From Azospira oryzae (GTDB lineage: Bacteria; Pseudomonadota; Gammaproteobacteria; Burkholderiales; Rhodocyclaceae): a DNA stretch of 64,000 nt. Below the pieces are notes generated by a model. The model ran no database searches, was not told the DNA's origin, and was given only the letters and a program-made list of their open reading frames with translations. Shown here in pieces: positions 36,010 through 44,767 of the stretch. Location: contig NZ_SHKM01000002.1 of assembly GCF_004217225.1 (NCBI RefSeq), positions 625,307 through 689,306 of the forward strand, given 5' to 3'. A program made the translations under genes and the position numbers. Numbering within the stretch: position 1 is the stretch's first letter; each line of letters begins with the position of its first letter.

Positions 36010-38346
36010 ATGGCTGAGGCTATGCCGCCCAGACTGGGCAAGTACGAGGTCCGCCGGGAGTTGGGGCGGGGGGCCATGGGGGTGGTCTATGAGGGCTTCG
36101 ACCCGGGCATTGCCCGGCGGGTGGCCCTCAAGACCGTGCGCCGGGACCAGCTGGAGAAGGACGAGGCCCAGGAGTTGCTGAGCCGCTTCCAGCGAGAGGC
36201 CCAGGCTGCCGGGCGGCTCAACCATCCCAACATCGTCGCCATCTACGAGTATGGCGAGGACGGGGGCACCGCCTTCATCGCCATGGAGTATGTGGAAGGG
36301 CGGGAGCTGAAGGACTATTTCGACAAGTCCGAACGCTTTTCCCTCACCGAGATCGCCCGCCTCATGGGCGAGCTGCTCTCCGCCCTGGACCACGCCCACG
36401 GCAACGGCATCGTGCACCGGGACATCAAGCCGGCCAACATTTTCATCCTGCACAACGGCCAGGCCAAGGTGGGGGATTTCGGCATCGCCCGCATCGAATC
36501 CTCCAATCTGACCCAGGCCGGCTCCGTCCTCGGCACCCCGGCCTACATGTCGCCGGAGCAGTTCATGGGGCAGACGGTGGACGGCCGTTCCGACCTGTTC
36601 TCCGCCGGCGTATTGCTCTACCAGTTTCTCACCGGGGAAAAGCCCTTCACCGGCCAGCTCACCACCATCATGCACAAGGTGTTGAAGGAGGACCCCATCG
36701 CCCCTTCCGAGCTCAACGTGCAGGTGCCGCGGCGTTTCGATGCGGTGGTGCGCAAGGCCCTGGCCAAGCGGCCGGAGCAGCGTTTCCAGAGCGCCCGGGA
36801 GTTCGCCGACGCCCTGCAGCAGGCCATGGCTGGCGGCCCCGAGGAGGAGGCGACCCTGGTGACCGATGAGGTCACCCTGCTCTCTGCCGAGGCGGAGCGG
36901 ACCCTGGTCTCCGGAGCGGCGGTGCCCGCCGCAGCCGGCGAGGCCACCCGGGTGGTACCATCGCCAGCAGCCAGCAAGGACGCGCCTTCCAGCCATGGCA
37001 TGGTCGGGACGTCCGTCCCGCCTGCCTCCCAGGCCGTTGCCAAATCCCGTCTGCCCTATGCCCTGGCGGCGGGGGCGGCGATCCTGGTGGCGGCCGGTGC
37101 CGGCTACCTGTACCTGGGCCGCGGCGGCGACGGATCGGGTTCCCCGGCAGCGTTGCCGACGGCTTCGGTAGCGGCGGCCGACAACGGCACCATCGTCATT
37201 TCCGCCGTGGGCGTGGCCGATCCCAGCGATTCCCGCCTGGCCGGCGATCCGGCCCTGCTGCAGGCCGCCCTGCGGGAGGATGCCCGCCGCCAGCTGGTGG
37301 AAAAGGCGGTGGCCCTCAATGTGCAGCCGGCCTCCCTCTCCCGCTACTACGATCTGCTGTCTGCCCGCCTGCTTTCCCGCAGCGGCGACTTCATCGAATC
37401 GGTGCTGCAGGAAGAGGCGCCACAGCAGGAGGCCGGCGGTCTGGCCACCCTGGGCACCCGGGCCGTGGTGCGGGTGCGGGAGGTGCAGAAATCCCTCAAC
37501 CAGATGTCCGCCGAGGAGCGGGTGGATTTCATCCGCAACAACGGTGACCCGAAAATCTCCGTCACCATCAACACCCGGGGCGAAGCCGGCGATGCCGTGC
37601 GTTCCCCCATCGCCGAGAACATCCTCAAGGAGCGGGTCCAGTCCTTCGGCTTCCGCACCTGGGGCGATGCCGCCAAGGGCCAGCCGGGAGCCGATTTCGC
37701 CATCGTCGGCGAGGCCCGCTTCAAGAAGCTTTCCGCCACCCTGCAGGCTTCCGGCCTGACCATCGAGAAGTACGTCATCACTTCGTGGACGGTGAAGTGC
37801 ATCGACCAGGCCAGCGGCGAGGAAATCTACTTCAACACCACCCTGCCCCAGAACGGCAGCTGGGCCACGGAAGAGGCGGCCCTGAAGGATGTGGGCCGGC
37901 TGGTGGGCGAGGAGTTCTCCAAGAGCTTCTTCCTGCAGCACTTCCGTTTCGCCGGCCAGAAGGTCCGCTTCCGCTTTGGCGCCCTGCCCGACAAGGCCCT
38001 GCTGCCCAAGCTGCAGCAGGAAATGAACGGCCTGCGGGCAGTGCTGGGCACCCGTCTCGACGGCGAGGTGGTGGAGGCGGAGCTGTCCGGCAGCCTGCCG
38101 GCCACGGCGGAGCTGGCCCAGGCCGCCGTCCTTGCGCCCCTCAACCGCAAGCTGGGCCAGCCCTGCTTCAGCGTGGTATCCACCGCCGGCAGCGAGGTGA
38201 CGGTGGGCCTGGACAGCCGTTGCAGCAGCGCTGCCGGCCTGGCCCGCCTCAACGAGGCGCCGCCGGCCGCCCTCTACGAAGCCACGCCCGGGCGCCGGGC
38301 CGAAGTGGTGAAAAACCCGGCCCTGCTGAAGAAGCTGGAAATCTGA
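36010..38346 (+). CDS. Ser/Thr protein kinase with membrane anchor and extracytoplasmic domain
   Basis: A 778-residue Hanks-type kinase. The domain (about 10-275) has the glycine loop GRGAMG, ATP lysine K41 (VALK), catalytic HRDIKPAN with D138, DFG D156 and GTPAYMSPEQ, so it should be active. A Pro/Ala/Ser-rich linker with several ATLV or TLVS threonines (possible autophosphorylation or FHA-docking sites) leads to one membrane segment at 348-370. The C-terminal 400 residues are extracytoplasmic. Their first part (TIVISAVGVADPSDSR, ALREDARRQLVEKAV) resembles LPP20/FlgT-type folds. The CsgG-like and secreted proteins upstream and the FHA-cyclase downstream are likely partners. Confidence 0.9.
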   Translation: MAEAMPPRLGKYEVRRELGRGAMGVVYEGFDPGIARRVALKTVRRDQLEKDEAQELLSRFQREAQAAGRLNHPNIVAIYEYGEDGGTAFIAMEYVEGRELKDYFDKSERFSLTEIARLMGELLSALDHAHGNGIVHRDIKPANIFILHNGQAKVGDFGIARIESSNLTQAGSVLGTPAYMSPEQFMGQTVDGRSDLFSAGVLLYQFLTGEKPFTGQLTTIMHKVLKEDPIAPSELNVQVPRRFDAVVRKALAKRPEQRFQSAREFADALQQAMAGGPEEEATLVTDEVTLLSAEAERTLVSGAAVPAAAGEATRVVPSPAASKDAPSSHGMVGTSVPPASQAVAKSRLPYALAAGAAILVAAGAGYLYLGRGGDGSGSPAALPTASVAAADNGTIVISAVGVADPSDSRLAGDPALLQAALREDARRQLVEKAVALNVQPASLSRYYDLLSARLLSRSGDFIESVLQEEAPQQEAGGLATLGTRAVVRVREVQKSLNQMSAEERVDFIRNNGDPKISVTINTRGEAGDAVRSPIAENILKERVQSFGFRTWGDAAKGQPGADFAIVGEARFKKLSATLQASGLTIEKYVITSWTVKCIDQASGEEIYFNTTLPQNGSWATEEAALKDVGRLVGEEFSKSFFLQHFRFAGQKVRFRFGALPDKALLPKLQQEMNGLRAVLGTRLDGEVVEAELSGSLPATAELAQAAVLAPLNRKLGQPCFSVVSTAGSEVTVGLDSRCSSAAGLARLNEAPPAALYEATPGRRAEVVKNPALLKKLEI

Positions 38347-38374
38347 AGACTGTCTTGGGGACAGGCCCAAAAGA

Positions 38375-38410
38375 AACGGCCGGCAGGCATGACGCCTCCG
38401 GCCGTTGGTT
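38375..38410. terminator. Terminator between convergent kinase and cyclase genes
   Basis: AACGGCCGG (38375-38383) pairs with CCGGCCGTT (38398-38406), extended inside by AGGC/GCCT. A T-rich GGTTTTGG follows on the plus strand, and the minus strand side has A-rich AAAAGAAA, so it can serve both genes. Confidence 0.8.
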
Positions 38411-38425
38411 TTGGTTGGGGGCCGC

Positions 38426-39328
38426 TTACAGGTATTCGAACTGGGCCACTTCCATTTCGGTGCTGCCGCTGGCGGCGGTGTGGCCGAAGGCCACCAGGCC
38501 CTTGTTGCGCAGGACGATCTCCTCGCGCCGCAGGAACACTTCGGCCTCGCCTTCGAAGGCGACGAAGGTGCCGTTGGTGCTCTGGTCGATCAGCACGTAC
38601 TTGTCGCGCCGGCGTTCGATCTTGGCGTGGCTGCGGGAGGCCTTGCGGTCCTCGATGACCACGTCGTTCTCGCCGCCGCGGCCGAAGGTCAGGGTGGAGG
38701 TCTTGTCATCCAGCAGATAGGCCTTGCCGTGGTGCCGCACGCAGAGGCGGGTCACGGTGCGCAGGGGCTGGGTGGGGTCGATGCTGGGAGCCTTCATGGT
38801 CAGCTCCTCGGTCTCCTGCCACAGCACCTCGACGATCTGCATTTCCTCGGCCTTGCCCTTCACCGGCAGCCGGTCCACATCCCGGGTCGAAGCCCGCAGC
38901 AGGGGCGAGACGGTGGCCAGGCTCTGGGCGTTGGTGATGATCTGGCCGGCCTTGGCCAGACCGGCCATGCGGGCGGCGGTGTTCACCGTGTCGCCGAATA
39001 GGTCGTTGTTTTCCTCGATGGTGGGGCCGAAATGGAAACCCACCCGGATGTTGAGCTTGACCCCGGAGACCGGCGGCAGGTCCAGGACCCGCTGCTGCAT
39101 GTCCATGGCCGCCTGGAAGGCGGCGTCGGCGGTGGGGAAGGCCACCATCAGCTCGTCGCCGATGGTCTTGATGATGCGCCCCTGGTAACCCTCGACGGCC
39201 CGCTCCATGCGCTTGATGCAGCGATCGACGGCGTGCAGGGCTTCCGTGTCCCCCAGCTTCTCGTAGAGCCGGGTGCTGCCGGAAATGTCGGCAAACAGTA
39301 CCGCCAGTTCTGATTCGGTACTACTCAT
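38426..39328 (-). CDS. Class III adenylate/guanylate cyclase with FHA domain
   Basis: A 300-residue cytoplasmic protein. The N-terminal cyclase domain (about 5-175) has the metal-binding FADISGSTRL, TIGDELMVAF and GDTVNTAARM, as in active class III cyclases. The C-terminal FHA domain (about 205-285) has FGRGGENDVVIED, SRSHAKIERR and STNGTFV, which bind phosphothreonine. It is convergent with the kinase gene and shares its terminator. An FHA domain beside a Ser/Thr kinase suggests the kinase may phosphorylate a partner, or its own linker, that this cyclase reads. ATG at 39328 follows GGGGGTAAT. Confidence 0.92.
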   Translation of the reverse strand: MSSTESELAVLFADISGSTRLYEKLGDTEALHAVDRCIKRMERAVEGYQGRIIKTIGDELMVAFPTADAAFQAAMDMQQRVLDLPPVSGVKLNIRVGFHFGPTIEENNDLFGDTVNTAARMAGLAKAGQIITNAQSLATVSPLLRASTRDVDRLPVKGKAEEMQIVEVLWQETEELTMKAPSIDPTQPLRTVTRLCVRHHGKAYLLDDKTSTLTFGRGGENDVVIEDRKASRSHAKIERRRDKYVLIDQSTNGTFVAFEGEAEVFLRREEIVLRNKGLVAFGHTAASGSTEMEVAQFEYL

Positions 39329-39448
39329 GCCATTACCCCCCTGAATGACTGCGACAGCATGACTCCAACTACCTGAACAGCACGTATTATCTTCGTCATA
39401 TTATTGATTTATGTTGATTTTCCCTGAACCGGCATCATAGCAAAGGGC

Positions 39449-40348
39449 TCAGGCCCCAGCCACTACGGGCAGCGGAAAATCGTCCCCGTCCAGGGGACCC
39501 CGGGGCGCCAGCATGGGGGGCAGCTCCGGCGGATCGAACAGGGTGTCGCCCTCGGCCGCCGGGGTCAGGCCGGCCTTGAGACCCTTGAAGTCGAACAGCT
39601 TGGTGTCCGCCAGGTGGGAGGGCACCACGTTCTGCAGGGCGCTGAAGACGGCCTCGGTGCGGCCGGGGAATTTCTGGTCCCACTCCTGCATCATTTCCCG
39701 GATTTTCTGCCGCTGCAGGTTGTCCTGGGAGCCGCACAGGTTGCAGGGGATGATGGGGAATTCCATGCCCCGGGAGTAGCGGGCGATGTCGCTCTCGGCG
39801 CAGTAGGCCAGGGGACGGATGACCACGTGGGCGCCGTCGTCGGTGACCAGCTTGGGCGGCATGGCCTTCAGCTTGCCGCCGAAAATCAGGTTGAGGAACA
39901 GAGTATGCACCATGTCGTCCCGGTGGTGGCCGAGGGCGATCTTGTTGGCGCCCAGCTCCTTGGCGGTGCGGTAGATGATGCCGCGGCGCAGGCGGGAACA
40001 GAGGGAGCAGGTGGTCTTGCCTTCGGGAATCTTCTCCTTCACCACCGAATAGGTGTCGGCCTCGATGATGCGGAAATCGACGCCGGTCTTCTCGAAGTAG
40101 GCCGGCAGCACCTCGGCCGGGAAGCCGGGCTGCTTCTGGTCCAGGTTCATGGCGATGAGGCGGAAGTTGATCGGCGCCTTGGCCTGGAGGATGCGCAGCA
40201 GGTGCAGCAGGGTATGGGAATCCTTGCCGCCGGAAACGCAGACCAGCACCGTGTCGCCTTCCTCAATCATGTTGTAGTCGGCGATGGCCTTGCCGGTTTC
40301 GCGCAGGAGCCATTTTTCAATGCGTTGCAGGGTGTTGGAGCGTTCCAC
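39449..40348 (-). CDS. ttcA: tRNA 2-thiocytidine(32) synthetase TtcA
   Basis: A 299-residue cytoplasmic tRNA-thiolating enzyme that modifies cytidine 32. The PP-loop is SGGKDS (39-44), and the cysteine pairs CSLC and CNLCGSQ hold the 4Fe-4S cluster that TtcA uses. Length and [14 protein letters not shown] are typical. It lies 21 bases downstream of the pteridine reductase gene on the same strand, so they may share a transcript. Confidence 0.96.
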   Translation of the reverse strand: MERSNTLQRIEKWLLRETGKAIADYNMIEEGDTVLVCVSGGKDSHTLLHLLRILQAKAPINFRLIAMNLDQKQPGFPAEVLPAYFEKTGVDFRIIEADTYSVVKEKIPEGKTTCSLCSRLRRGIIYRTAKELGANKIALGHHRDDMVHTLFLNLIFGGKLKAMPPKLVTDDGAHVVIRPLAYCAESDIARYSRGMEFPIIPCNLCGSQDNLQRQKIREMMQEWDQKFPGRTEAVFSALQNVVPSHLADTKLFDFKGLKAGLTPAAEGDTLFDPPELPPMLAPRGPLDGDDFPLPVVAGA

Positions 40349-40369
40349 GGGAGATTCCTGGTTACTTGA

Positions 40370-41125
40370 TTACAGATGGGCCGTGCGGCCCCCGTCTACG
40401 TTGATCACCTGGCCGGTGATGTAAGGGCTGTCCACCAGCAGGAAGTGCACGGCCCGGGCGATGTCGGCCGGGCTGCCTTCCCGGCCCAGCAGGGTGTCGG
40501 CGACGATGGCCTGGCGGGCGGCGCTGTCGAAGTCGCTGCCCTCCGGCCACAGGATGGGGCCCGGCGCCACCGCATTGACCCGCACCACCGGTGCCAGCTC
40601 CGCCGCCAGGGCCCGGGTCAGGGTGAGCAGGGCGCCCTTGGCGGCGCAATACAGGGGATAGCCCACCAGGGGCCGCTCGGCATGGACGTCGGTGATGTTC
40701 ACCACGGCGCCACCGCTGGCCCGGAGATGGGGCGCCGCCGCCTGGGTGAGGAACAGGGGGGCCTTGAAGTTGCTGCCCACCAGGTCGTCCCAGGCCGCCT
40801 CGTCGATGCTGCCGAGGGGCGTGCGGAAAAAGCTGGAAGCGTTATTGACCAGGCCGTCCAGACGGCCGAATGCCGTCACCGACTGCTCCACCAGCCCGGG
40901 CAGGGCCGAGGTCTGCAGCAGGTCGGCCTGGATGCAGACGGCGGAACCGTCCCGCTGGGCGTTCAGCTCGGCCGCCAGGCTGCGGGCCTCGGCCGCCGCC
41001 GAGCGGTAATGCAGCACCAGACTGGCGCCGGCGGCATGCAGGCGCCGGGCGATGGCCGCACCGACCCGCTTGGCGCCGCCGGTCACCAGAATCGCCTTGC
41101 CCTGCAAGTTGCCGTTGCTGTCCAT
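40370..41125 (-). CDS. SDR-family pteridine reductase (FolM-like)
   Basis: A 251-residue NAD(P)H-dependent short-chain dehydrogenase. The cofactor loop is TGGAKRVGAAIARRL, with the R-x-G pattern in place of the usual GxxxGxG that is common in FolM/pteridine reductases. The catalytic Y-x-x-x-K is YCAAK, and NNASSFF follows the strand. I recall this group as pteridine reductase, giving tetrahydrobiopterin or dihydrofolate reduction. It neighbours ttcA and is divergent from the methyltransferase gene. Confidence 0.86.
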   Translation of the reverse strand: MDSNGNLQGKAILVTGGAKRVGAAIARRLHAAGASLVLHYRSAAAEARSLAAELNAQRDGSAVCIQADLLQTSALPGLVEQSVTAFGRLDGLVNNASSFFRTPLGSIDEAAWDDLVGSNFKAPLFLTQAAAPHLRASGGAVVNITDVHAERPLVGYPLYCAAKGALLTLTRALAAELAPVVRVNAVAPGPILWPEGSDFDSAARQAIVADTLLGREGSPADIARAVHFLLVDSPYITGQVINVDGGRTAHL

Positions 41126-41215
41126 GGACTGCCCTGAACGGATTTGGAAATTTGCGAATTTTAGCGGATTGGCCCATCATCCCGCCCTCTTTTCGCCCCA
41201 TTTTCTTCTTCTTTC

Positions 41216-42373
41216 ATGGCCTTGCCCCTGCCCGACGCCGATGCCCTGGCCCACAGCCAGCGACTGACCGATGCCCTCGCCGCCGAAATCGCCGGCCGGG
41301 GCGGCTGGATCGACTTCGCCCGGTTCATGGAACTGGCGCTCTACGCGCCGGGGCTGGGCTATTACACGGCCGGGGCGCGCAAGTTCGGCGCCGACGGGGA
41401 CTTCGTCACCGCCCCCGAACTGTCACCCCTCTTCGCCCGCAGCCTGGCGCCCCAGGCGGCCCAGATCATGGCGGCCAGCGGCCCCCGCATCATCGAGGCC
41501 GGGGCCGGCACCGGCCGTCTGGCGGCCGACCTGCTGCTGGCCCTGGAGGCCCTGGGCAGCCTGCCGGAAAGCTATGCCATCCTGGACCTGTCGCCTGACC
41601 TGCGCCAGCGCCAGGCGGCGACCCTGGAGCAGCGGGCGCCCCATCTGCTGGACCGGGTGCAATGGCTGGATCGCCTGCCGCAGCGCTTCTCCGGCCTGGT
41701 GCTGGGCAACGAGGTGCTCGACGCCATGCCCGTGCATGCGGTGGCCTGGCGTGAGAGCGGCATTTTCGAGCGGGGCGTCGGCATCGGCCCCGCAGGCTTT
41801 GCCTGGGTCGAACGCCCCGCCACCGGCGAACTGCTGGCCAGGGCCCAGTCCCTGGCGGCCGAATGCACCATTCCGCCGGCCGGCTACATGAGCGAGATCG
41901 GCCTCGCAGCGCCGGCCTGGGTGGCCTCCTGGGGGCCGATCCTGGAGCAAGGAGCCCTGCTGCTGCTGGACTACGGTTTTCCCCGGCAGGAGTTCTACCA
42001 TCCCCAAAGGGGCGGCGGCACCCTGATGTGCCACTACCGCCACCATGCCCACCCGGACCCCTTCCACCTGCCGGGCCTGACCGACATCACCGCCCACGTG
42101 GATTTCACGGCAGCGGCCGAAGCCGGTTTCGCCGCGGGCCTGGAAGTGCTGGGCTATACCGCCCAGGGCCAGTTCCTCATGAATGCGGGTCTGCTGGACT
42201 GCCTGGCCAGCCTGGCCCCCGGCAGCAGCGAGTACTTCAAGGCCGCGGCCATGGTGCAGAAACTGGTGCAGCCCCATGAAATGGGCGAGCTGTTCAAGGT
42301 CATCGCCCTGGGCAAGGGCCTGGCCGAGCCCCTGCTCGGCTTCCAGCGCGGCGACCGCAGCCACACCTTGTAA
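41216..42373 (+). CDS. MidA/NDUFAF7-type SAM-dependent methyltransferase
   Basis: A 385-residue methyltransferase of the DUF185 type, homologous to NDUFAF7, which methylates an arginine of complex I in mitochondria. It shows FMELALYAPGLGYYTAG, the SAM loop IIEAGAGTGRLAADLL, GNEVLDAMPVHAV and LLLDYGFPRQEFYHP. The bacterial substrate is not established. ATG 41216 starts it, 90 bases from the divergent reductase gene, so both promoters lie in that gap. Confidence 0.92.
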   Translation: MALPLPDADALAHSQRLTDALAAEIAGRGGWIDFARFMELALYAPGLGYYTAGARKFGADGDFVTAPELSPLFARSLAPQAAQIMAASGPRIIEAGAGTGRLAADLLLALEALGSLPESYAILDLSPDLRQRQAATLEQRAPHLLDRVQWLDRLPQRFSGLVLGNEVLDAMPVHAVAWRESGIFERGVGIGPAGFAWVERPATGELLARAQSLAAECTIPPAGYMSEIGLAAPAWVASWGPILEQGALLLLDYGFPRQEFYHPQRGGGTLMCHYRHHAHPDPFHLPGLTDITAHVDFTAAAEAGFAAGLEVLGYTAQGQFLMNAGLLDCLASLAPGSSEYFKAAAMVQKLVQPHEMGELFKVIALGKGLAEPLLGFQRGDRSHTL

Positions 42374-42455
42374 GCGGCAGCGTTCCGGCCCTTCATATTC
42401 CTGCAACGCGGAGGGTGTTTACTGACGGCCCCTAGATGTTTTCGGGAATGCCGTC

Positions 42456-43310
42456 ATGCCCCTTGCCTTGCTCCCCGTTGCTGCCAGTCGTGCCCTCTTC
42501 CTGGGGCTACTGTTTCTCTTTGCCCTGCTGCTTTCCGGTGCCGTCCAGGCTGCCGGGGCCAGCGACCTGGTGGCCGTGGGCCAGCTGCGGCTGCAGTCCC
42601 AGCGCGTGGCCAAGCTCTACCTGCAGGCCGGTCTGCAGATTCAGGCGGACAGCGCCCGCAATCAGTTGCAGAAAGCCACCCAGCAACTGGAGACGGCTCT
42701 TGCCGAACTGGCTCCCTACAGCCGCCAGAGCCGCATGGCGCCAACCCTGCAGCGCACCCAGGCCCTCTGGGTGGAGCTGCGGCAGGCACTGAAGTCCCCC
42801 TACACCACGCCGGCCCTGCAGCGGGTGCTGGCGGTCAGCGACGACCTGATGCTGGCCAGCGGCAAGCTGAGCCTGCTGATCGAGGAGCAGAGCGAAGGCA
42901 ATATGGGGCGCCTGCTGGATCTATCCCAGCGGCAGAACATGCTGGCCCAGCGGCTGGCACGGCTGTATCTGATGGGCTATGCCGGAGACCGCAGCCAGGG
43001 GCGCCAGGTGGACGCGGAGCAGGCCCGCCGTGAATTCAACACCGCCCTGGGCGAGCTGGCCGGGGCCCGGGAAAACACCGCCGCCGTGCGCAATGCCCTG
43101 GAACTGGCCCGTACCCAATGGCTGTTCTTCGACCAGGCCCTGGTCGGCGGCGGCAGCGGCGCCGGTACGGACAGGCAGAGCCAGGCCCGCAATGTGGCCA
43201 CTACCAGCGAGCGCATCGCCGAAGTGCTGGAGGAGGTCAGCCGCCAGTACGCCCAGGTCTACAACAGCACCCAGGTGGCGGTGGCGCCGGGGGGCGCCCG
43301 CCGCAACTGA
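42456..43310 (+). CDS. Secreted PilJ-domain protein
   Basis: A 284-residue protein with a signal peptide ending near VQAAG (about residue 33). The mature part carries two PilJ-type helical domains, as in the N-terminal sensor of type IV pilus chemotaxis receptors and nitrate sensors: GQLRLQSQRVAKLYLQAG in the first and LLDLSQRQNMLAQRLARLY in the second. There is no membrane anchor after the signal and no signalling domain, so this is a free periplasmic sensor-like protein. It may act with a receptor encoded elsewhere. Confidence 0.85.
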   Translation: MPLALLPVAASRALFLGLLFLFALLLSGAVQAAGASDLVAVGQLRLQSQRVAKLYLQAGLQIQADSARNQLQKATQQLETALAELAPYSRQSRMAPTLQRTQALWVELRQALKSPYTTPALQRVLAVSDDLMLASGKLSLLIEEQSEGNMGRLLDLSQRQNMLAQRLARLYLMGYAGDRSQGRQVDAEQARREFNTALGELAGARENTAAVRNALELARTQWLFFDQALVGGGSGAGTDRQSQARNVATTSERIAEVLEEVSRQYAQVYNSTQVAVAPGGARRN

Positions 43311-43327
43311 GGTGATCCGGGCAGTGC

Positions 43328-43525
43328 CTATTCCTGGGCGGCGTAGAAGGCGTGGAGATAGAGGGCGGGGTCGATACCCGGTTGCCGCGCCGGTGCCGCC
43401 ACCAGTTGCAGCTGGGGCTCCAGCCGGGGCGGCTCGGTCCAGTTGGCGTTCAGTACGTCTTCGTCGTAATGGGCGGTGAGGTCGTCGCTGCAGCGGCCCG
43501 TGCTCATGTCCATGATGGTCAGCAT
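43328..43525 (-). CDS. Small acidic protein of unknown function
   Basis: A 65-residue protein starting at the ATG at 43525, which has an AAGGAG site seven bases ahead; an earlier GTG start lacks one. The N-terminal 33 residues are acidic (MLTIMDMSTG, DEDVLNANW). The rest is Pro/Ala-rich and ends LYLHAFYAAQE. No signal peptide or recognised domain. It ends 17 bases from the convergent PilJ-like gene and is divergent from the yjfB-like gene. Confidence 0.6.
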   Translation of the reverse strand: MLTIMDMSTGRCSDDLTAHYDEDVLNANWTEPPRLEPQLQLVAAPARQPGIDPALYLHAFYAAQE

Positions 43526-43630
43526 GTTGCTCTCCTTCACCGTGAGGGGGCGCCCGTCGCCCCCTGTAAGAGGTGTAACGGAGTGCGGCGGGAAAAGGTT
43601 GAGCCGTTCCGGGATTTTTTTGCTCCGGTA

Positions 43631-43657
43631 TCAAGAAAGCCGGATTTTGGTCGTAGA
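43631..43657 (+). promoter_or_regulatory. Possible sigma28 (FliA) promoter for the yjfB-like gene
   Basis: TCAAGAAA (43631-43638), then 11 bases, then GTCGTAGA (43650-43657), compared with the FliA pattern TCAAG(T)TT-N11-GCCGATAA. Five of the eight -10 bases agree. It is 31 bases ahead of the ATG. The downstream product belongs to a family named for a putative motility role, which makes the site worth noting. Confidence 0.4.
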
Positions 43658-43687
43658 ATGAAATAGTAATTCCACGAGGAGAACGCC

Positions 43688-43882
43688 ATGGACGTCAATG
43701 GCATCGCCAGTCTGGCCACCAGTTTTTCGGAAACCCAGACCAGCAACCAGATTCAAACCGCAGTCCTGAAGAAGGCACTGGATGCCCAGGCTTCCAGTGC
43801 GGCCCAGTTGATCCAGGCCCTGCCCCAGTCCACCGTGAATCTGCCCGACCATCTGGGCAAGAACGTGAACACCACGGCCTGA
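43688..43882 (+). CDS. YjfB-family small putative motility protein
   Basis: A 64-residue protein, ATG 43688 after GAGGAG. It starts MDVNGIASLATSFSETQTSN and continues with an amphipathic helix, QIQTAVLKKALDAQASSAAQLI, ending in LGKNVNTTA. This matches the YjfB family of short proteins suspected of a role in motility; the function is not proven. A possible FliA promoter lies upstream and a strong terminator follows, so it appears to be a single-gene unit. Confidence 0.83.
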   Translation: MDVNGIASLATSFSETQTSNQIQTAVLKKALDAQASSAAQLIQALPQSTVNLPDHLGKNVNTTA

Positions 43883-43911
43883 GCTGCCCGGCCCTGCCGT
43901 CGCAGATACCG

Positions 43912-43941
43912 AAACGCCCCGGCTTGCCGGGGCGTTTGTTT
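43912..43941. terminator. Terminator after the yjfB-like gene
   Basis: AAACGCCCCGG (43912-43922) pairs perfectly with CCGGGGCGTTT (43927-43937) around CTTG, with GTTTT after it. It can also serve the convergent hydrolase gene. Confidence 0.9.
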
Positions 43942-43954
43942 TGGGTGCCGCGGT

Positions 43955-44767
43955 TCAGAAGCCCTGGCGCTGCAGCCAGGCCAGGAGCGACCTGGCCACC
44001 TTTTCCCAATCCTGTTCCAGCATCAGCCCGTGGCCCATACCGGGGAAGATTTCCGGGGTGATGCCGTAGGTGTCCCCGGTCATCTTCACCTGGGCCGCCG
44101 GCACCAGGGCATCCAGTTCGGCGCCGATGATCTGCAGGGGCGGCAGCCGCATGCGCAGCAGCTGGGGCAGGTTGAACAGGGACATGTCCCAGATGGCTCG
44201 CTGGGACTCCTTCTGCATGTGGCCGTAGTAGCGCAGCAGCCGTTCCGGCTCCACGTCCTGGGCGAACAGGGCCTGCTCCAGCACATGGCTGGCCACCTGG
44301 CCGCCCCCCAGCAGGTGGTTGAGGTCCCCCAGCAGGTCCGGGCGGGAGAAGACCATCTGCAGGGAAGCCCCCACCAGGCCCTGGGGCGGCACCGAGCACA
44401 TCAGCACGGCGCCCGGCACCTGGGCCTGCTCCAGGTACTTCTGCACCACGAAGCCGCCCATGGAGTGGCCGATCAGCACCGGCGCCTGTTCCAGTTCCGC
44501 CACCGCCCGGCGCACGTCCTCGACGTAATCCTGGATGCTCCACCAGTCGATGCTGTTGTGACCCCAGCTGCCGCCGTGGCCGCGCAGGGAAACGGCATGG
44601 GCGTCGTAGCCGGCGGCGGAGAAGAAGGGCAGGAAGTGCTCGTCCCAGCACCAGGCGCCGGCGAAGGCGCCATGGACGAAGAGCAGGGGCGTGGGCCGGG
44701 CCTTGGCCTTGCCTTGGGCCGGGCGGGAAATGACTTCGAGGACCTGGTCCTGGGCGCGGGTGTCCAT
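43955..44767 (-). CDS. Alpha/beta hydrolase
   Basis: A 270-residue alpha/beta-fold hydrolase without signal peptide. It has the oxyanion-region LLFVHGAFAGAWCWDEH, the nucleophile elbow IGHSMGGFV, the acid in GAELDALVP and the histidine in GMGHGLMLE. The substrate is unknown. The start at 44767 overlaps the stop of the glutathione transferase gene upstream (TGATG), so they are coupled. Confidence 0.88.
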   Translation of the reverse strand: MDTRAQDQVLEVISRPAQGKAKARPTPLLFVHGAFAGAWCWDEHFLPFFSAAGYDAHAVSLRGHGGSWGHNSIDWWSIQDYVEDVRRAVAELEQAPVLIGHSMGGFVVQKYLEQAQVPGAVLMCSVPPQGLVGASLQMVFSRPDLLGDLNHLLGGGQVASHVLEQALFAQDVEPERLLRYYGHMQKESQRAIWDMSLFNLPQLLRMRLPPLQIIGAELDALVPAAQVKMTGDTYGITPEIFPGMGHGLMLEQDWEKVARSLLAWLQRQGF

